From NCBI RefSeq assembly GCF_042660675.1, contig NZ_JBHSUL010000009.1, forward strand, positions 51,116 through 115,115: 64,000 nucleotides of DNA. The letters run 5' to 3'. Made by a program: the position numbers and the translations under genes. Numbering within the stretch: the first letter of the stretch is position 1; each line of letters begins with the position of its first letter. Under the pieces are notes generated by a model, which saw nothing but the letters and a program-made list of their open reading frames with translations, was not told the DNA's origin and did not search any database. Shown one piece after another: positions 61,631 through 64,000 of the stretch. This DNA comes from Marinilactibacillus sp042660675 (GTDB lineage: Bacteria; Bacillota; Bacilli; Lactobacillales; Carnobacteriaceae_A).

Positions 61631-62456
61631 ATTCCTCACCTCGCTTATCCAATCTTGAAGCTAAAAAGTTGAATCCTTTCATAACTAACATCGTAGTCAC
61701 AATCATGATTAAAGCAATCACACTAGCACTTTGCCAGTCGCCAAGTGCCATGGCATTTTGATAAAGGAAGGTCGACATCATCATATTTCGGTTACCGCCA
61801 AGTAACTGAGGTGTTGTATAAGCTGTTAGCGTACCAGTGAAAACGAGAATACTTCCGACGATGATTCCCGGAATGCTTAAGGGTAAAATCACTTTTATAA
61901 ATGCCGTCAAACGATTAGCACCCAGCGTTTCCGCAGCTTCCATAATTTCAGTATCGATATTTTCAAAAGTACCTACAAGCGAGATAATCATTACAGGTAA
62001 AAACAGATAGAAAGACCCGATAATAATCGCAAATTCTGTATATAGTAACGTAATGGGTTCAGAAATCATTCCAGTTGCAAGCAGTAAACTGTTAATAATA
62101 CCGTTTCTTCCTAAAATATTGATCCAAGCAAAGCTTCGAACAACAGAATTGGTCAGTAGCGGAAATAATGTTAAAGACATCAGTAAACCGCGCCATTTTC
62201 TTGGGCTAGTAGCGATAAAATACGCTGTAGGCACCCCAAAAATAATACTGACAAAGGTAACCATTAGAGAGATTTTGATTGTTCGATATAAAATATTCAC
62301 GTTATACGAATCTTGGAAAAATAATAGATACGCATCAAATGTAATACCACCTTCATAGAAAGTCGGCCATATGATAGTAATCAGGGGAAGAATCAAAAAG
62401 AAAAGTAACAGCACCAATCCAGGTGCTAATATTAAATAGGAGGTTTTTTTAGACAT
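61623..62456 (-). CDS. PotB-like ABC transporter permease
   Basis: 277 residues, six spans, first gene of the operon. It starts MSKKTSYLILAPGLVLLLFFLI. The EAA loop is MEAAETLGANRLTAFIKVILPL, and the end FNFLASRLDKRGEEYA carries the ribosome site of the next gene. AAAGGATG lies before the ATG. Transcribed from the PurBox promoter at 62566-62642. Confidence 0.92.
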   Translation of the reverse strand: MSKKTSYLILAPGLVLLLFFLILPLITIIWPTFYEGGITFDAYLLFFQDSYNVNILYRTIKISLMVTFVSIIFGVPTAYFIATSPRKWRGLLMSLTLFPLLTNSVVRSFAWINILGRNGIINSLLLATGMISEPITLLYTEFAIIIGSFYLFLPVMIISLVGTFENIDTEIMEAAETLGANRLTAFIKVILPLSIPGIIVGSILVFTGTLTAYTTPQLLGGNRNMMMSTFLYQNAMALGDWQSASVIALIMIVTTMLVMKGFNFLASRLDKRGEEYA

Positions 62457-62565
62457 TCTGATAAATCATCCTTTTTCATGAATTAAAACTGTTATTTTTT
62501 CGGTAAATCCATATATTTTAGCTACTATGTATATCAATTGTTAAGTTATGGTAAGCATACAATGA

Positions 62566-62642
62566 ATTATAGGTAAATAGAAATAACATTTCAACATAAA
62601 AACGAATGTAATATGAAATTCTAATAATTAATGTTCGTGTTT
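62566..62642 (-). promoter_or_regulatory. PurBox pair and promoter of the PotABCD-like operon
   Basis: Promoter TTGAAA (62594-62589), 17 nt, TATAAT (62571-62566) on the minus strand. Directly upstream is an inverted pair of PurBoxes. The distal one, AAAACACGAACATT (62642-62629), fits well. The proximal one, on the plus strand AAAAACGAATGTAA (62598-62611), has one change in the CGAAC core. The gap is 17 nt and the pair spans about -40 to -84, the geometry of Bacillus PurR operators. Confidence 0.8.
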
Positions 62643-62793
62643 TATACTAATAACGTTTTCAAGTTATTTTTATGTATACCTCTTATGTCGAATCTTAGCG
62701 TAAACTAGAGCGCTTTTCTCCAAGTTAGAGTTTTTATTACCATAAAATTCGAAAAATTAGAAAATTATGGCAATCATCCTCATATTTCTCTTT

Positions 62794-62807
62794 TGATGTT
62801 CGTGTTT
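62794..62807 (-). promoter_or_regulatory. Additional single PurBox upstream of the PotABCD-like operon
   Basis: Minus strand AAACACGAACATCA, sharing TGTTCGTGTTTTA (plus strand) with the box 165 bp downstream. No partner at 16-17 nt. It lies in the 562-base gene-free stretch 62457-63018, which is otherwise AT-rich. Confidence 0.55.
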
Positions 62808-62938
62808 TAGTATTTTTGGTTTTAAAAAATCATTTTCTTTTCGTTATTAACATTTAATATCTTAACAATATTCCGCCTTTTTTAAAAAGTTCTTTCTCTA
62901 TTTGAATTGTCTCAATGAATATTCTTTCCAATAAATAC

Positions 62939-62976
62939 AAAAAAAGCGAACTGGCTTATATTTACCCGTTTGCTTC
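62939..62976 (-). terminator. Terminator of the 96-residue unknown gene
   Basis: AAGCAAACGGG / CCAGTTCGCTT with two mismatches, followed by seven T on the minus strand, 43 nt beyond the stop codon at 63019. Confidence 0.65.
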
Positions 62977-63018
62977 AAAATTTAATTATAATTAAGAGAA
63001 TCTCTCTTCTGTATGTAG

Positions 63019-63309
63019 CTATTCACTTATATTAACTAAGTAACTTACTTCAGACATTTTTAAAAACATACTAACTTGTCTGACAACTCTCTCACAAAAA
63101 GCTTTCTTTTCTTCTTCTGAAACTTCATCCGAAAGAAATACTTCAAAGCCTATATCATCATTTTTCTCAATAGGGTTCATAACAATTTCTTTGCCTACTA
63201 TTAGTCCATTTACTAAAGAGATTATATTTAATACAGAGACGTGAAGAATCTTTTGTTCTTTCATTGACAATATTTCTTTGGTTTCTATTGGTACTATATT
63301 AATTTTCAT
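63019..63309 (-). CDS. Hypothetical protein, 96 residues
   Basis: Soluble acidic protein with VSVLNIISLVNGLIVGKEIVM and DEVSEEEKKAFCERVVRQVSMF. GAGGTAAAC precedes the ATG. No family recognised. Likely its own small transcription unit with the terminator at 62939-62976. Confidence 0.55.
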   Translation of the reverse strand: MKINIVPIETKEILSMKEQKILHVSVLNIISLVNGLIVGKEIVMNPIEKNDDIGFEVFLSDEVSEEEKKAFCERVVRQVSMFLKMSEVSYLVNISE

Positions 63310-63452
63310 TGTTTACCTCTATTCTTTTTATATCATACTGTAGATCATAAAAATTAGCACTTTTACTTTCACAGTCAATTTCAGTAGGCGGTTTGTTTGA
63401 CATAAAGCTTTCTTCTCTTTAAGTTTACTTTATAGGAAAGTAGGTGAAATCA

Positions 63453-63650
63453 ATGGAAATAAGTCCAATGGATGTTACAGCACCTTTAAGGTTAGGCCGT
63501 TTCATGACTTATCTAGATATTGTACTTAAATTATCACTTGTACTTTTAGTTGTCGTTACTATCGTTGCAATCATATACGGAGTTGTTTTACTCAAACGTT
63601 ATGTTCAAGCTTATACAGCTGAAAAATCTATGCATAGAAAAATAAAGTAA
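63453..63650 (+). CDS. Small single-span membrane protein, 65 residues
   Basis: ATG 63453 after AGGTG (GTG 63444 also in frame). Polar N-terminus MEISPMDVTAPLRLG, one long hydrophobic stretch (DIVLKLSLVLLVVVTIVAII and YGVVLL), then a basic tail (KRYVQAYTAEKSMHRKIK). No family recognised. It may be a unit with the 53-residue membrane ORF that follows 52 nt later. Confidence 0.6.
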   Translation: MEISPMDVTAPLRLGRFMTYLDIVLKLSLVLLVVVTIVAIIYGVVLLKRYVQAYTAEKSMHRKIK

Positions 63651-63702
63651 CCATATAAAATACTTCTTATAAAGCTACTTGTACTAGAAAGTTGGAATGT
63701 GA

Positions 63703-63864
63703 TTGGATAAGACCGCACTAATCATAACTGAATCATTCTTTTTATTCGCTACTCTTTTATTTTTGTATTTTTATTGGAGTAACGAAGATTTGTTTAATCT
63801 CCTAATGGCTCTTATCTTCTTAACCGGGCTATTAGGGACGTATACTACCTACTCTAAAAAGTGA
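63703..63864 (+). CDS. Small two-span membrane protein, 53 residues
   Basis: TTG start with GGAATGTGA upstream. The protein reads MDKTALIITESFFLFATLLF, continuing LYFYWSNED, a second hydrophobic segment LFNLLMALIFLTGLLGTY and TTYSKK. Two spans with a short acidic turn. No family recognised; the weak start codon lowers confidence. Confidence 0.45.
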   Translation: MDKTALIITESFFLFATLLFLYFYWSNEDLFNLLMALIFLTGLLGTYTTYSKK

Positions 63865-63956
63865 ATAAGTCTAGGTACAAAAATAACCGTCCTTAATTTT
63901 GGTTCTATGTCAATTAGCGTTGGTGAAGAATAAAGCTAGAAAATAATCGTACTTGG

Positions 63957-63998
63957 AAGAGAACAGATAGTTAGCTTATGCTGCTATGTGTTCTCTTT
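63957..63998 (+). terminator. Terminator near the right edge
   Basis: AAGAGAACA-g-ATAG and CTAT-g-TGTTCTCTT arms around a 14-nt loop, followed by TCT before the window ends. It probably closes the small-ORF unit. Confidence 0.65.
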
Positions 63999-64000
63999 CT

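Noticed and set aside
58667..62456. Naming the operon potABCD (spermidine/putrescine)
   Set aside because: The family resemblance is real, but the PurBox promoter and downstream deaminases point to another substrate, so no pot symbols were assigned.
62745..62758. Further PurBox-like sequence AAATTCGAAAAATT
   Set aside because: The CGAAC core is broken and its distance to the box at 62794 (35 nt) does not fit PurR pairs.
62457..63018. Possible purine riboswitch upstream of the PotABCD-like operon
   Set aside because: I looked for the conserved core (TATA...ATATGG, GTTTCTACC) on the minus strand and did not find it.
1..64000. tRNA, rRNA, CRISPR arrays, prophage genes
   Set aside because: I saw no clover-leaf-like genes, regularly spaced repeats or phage structural genes while reading the gaps, though small RNAs cannot be excluded by eye.

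Overview
The window reads as a chromosomal segment of a low-GC Gram-positive bacterium of the order Lactobacillales, perhaps the Carnobacteriaceae. The family-level guess is inference from gene content and codon flavour only. Supporting signs are Bacillus/Lactobacillales-type purine operons with PurS and a short PurL, PurR boxes, CcpA cre-like sites, LicT-type antitermination, lipoprotein solute-binding proteins and AGGAGG-type ribosome sites. No tRNA, rRNA, CRISPR array or phage was seen.

Layout. 1-8374 (minus strand): purine operon purC-S-Q-L-F-M-N-H, with purH cut by the left edge and most genes overlapping or nearly abutting. 8375-8682: control region with three PurBox-like sites. 8683-12000 (mostly plus): a DsbA/FrnE-like oxidoreductase, a 39-residue membrane peptide, an intact IS3-family element (9762-11054) inserted in the loop of an intrinsic terminator, and an XRE regulator/membrane-protein pair. 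12121-15334 (minus): flotillin, NfeD-like protein and two unknowns. 15486-20210 (minus): beta-glucoside system licT-bglP-bglA with two RAT/terminator switches and a cre site. 20319-24960 (minus): D-2-hydroxyacid dehydrogenase, an unknown, and a second purine operon purE-K-B behind a textbook PurBox pair. 25080-28937: small membrane, regulatory and secreted proteins and a Cof-type HAD phosphatase. 29037-31340 (minus): amino-acid ABC transporter with a fused binding protein and permease, and a candidate ArgR box. 31649-47313 (minus): a complete maltodextrin system (three oligo-glucosidase/GH13 classes, maltose phosphorylase, beta-phosphoglucomutase, MalEFG, DUF1189 protein, MalR). 47551-55478: gluconate kinase, 6-phosphogluconate dehydrogenase, two RpiR regulators, an alpha-glucoside PTS EIICB and a GH4 6-phospho-alpha-glucosidase. 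55556-62456 (minus): two purine-type amidohydrolases and a PotABCD-like ABC transporter. 63019-64000: small unknown proteins.

How the parts fit. Maltodextrins would enter by MalEFG, be trimmed by cytoplasmic GH13 enzymes, and maltose split by phosphorolysis to beta-glucose-1-phosphate and then glucose-6-phosphate. Phosphorylated alpha- and beta-glucosides are handled by two PTS/phosphoglycosidase pairs. IMP is made by two PurR-boxed pur operons.

Most interesting observation: the PotABCD-like operon, whose homology alone would say spermidine/putrescine, has at its promoter an inverted PurBox pair with the same 17-nt spacing and promoter-relative position as Bacillus PurR operators. Downstream lie an adenine-deaminase-family enzyme and an MtaD/SsnA-like deaminase. 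Together these suggest a PurR-controlled uptake and deamination route for an aminopurine compound. This is inference; the transported substrate is not readable from sequence.
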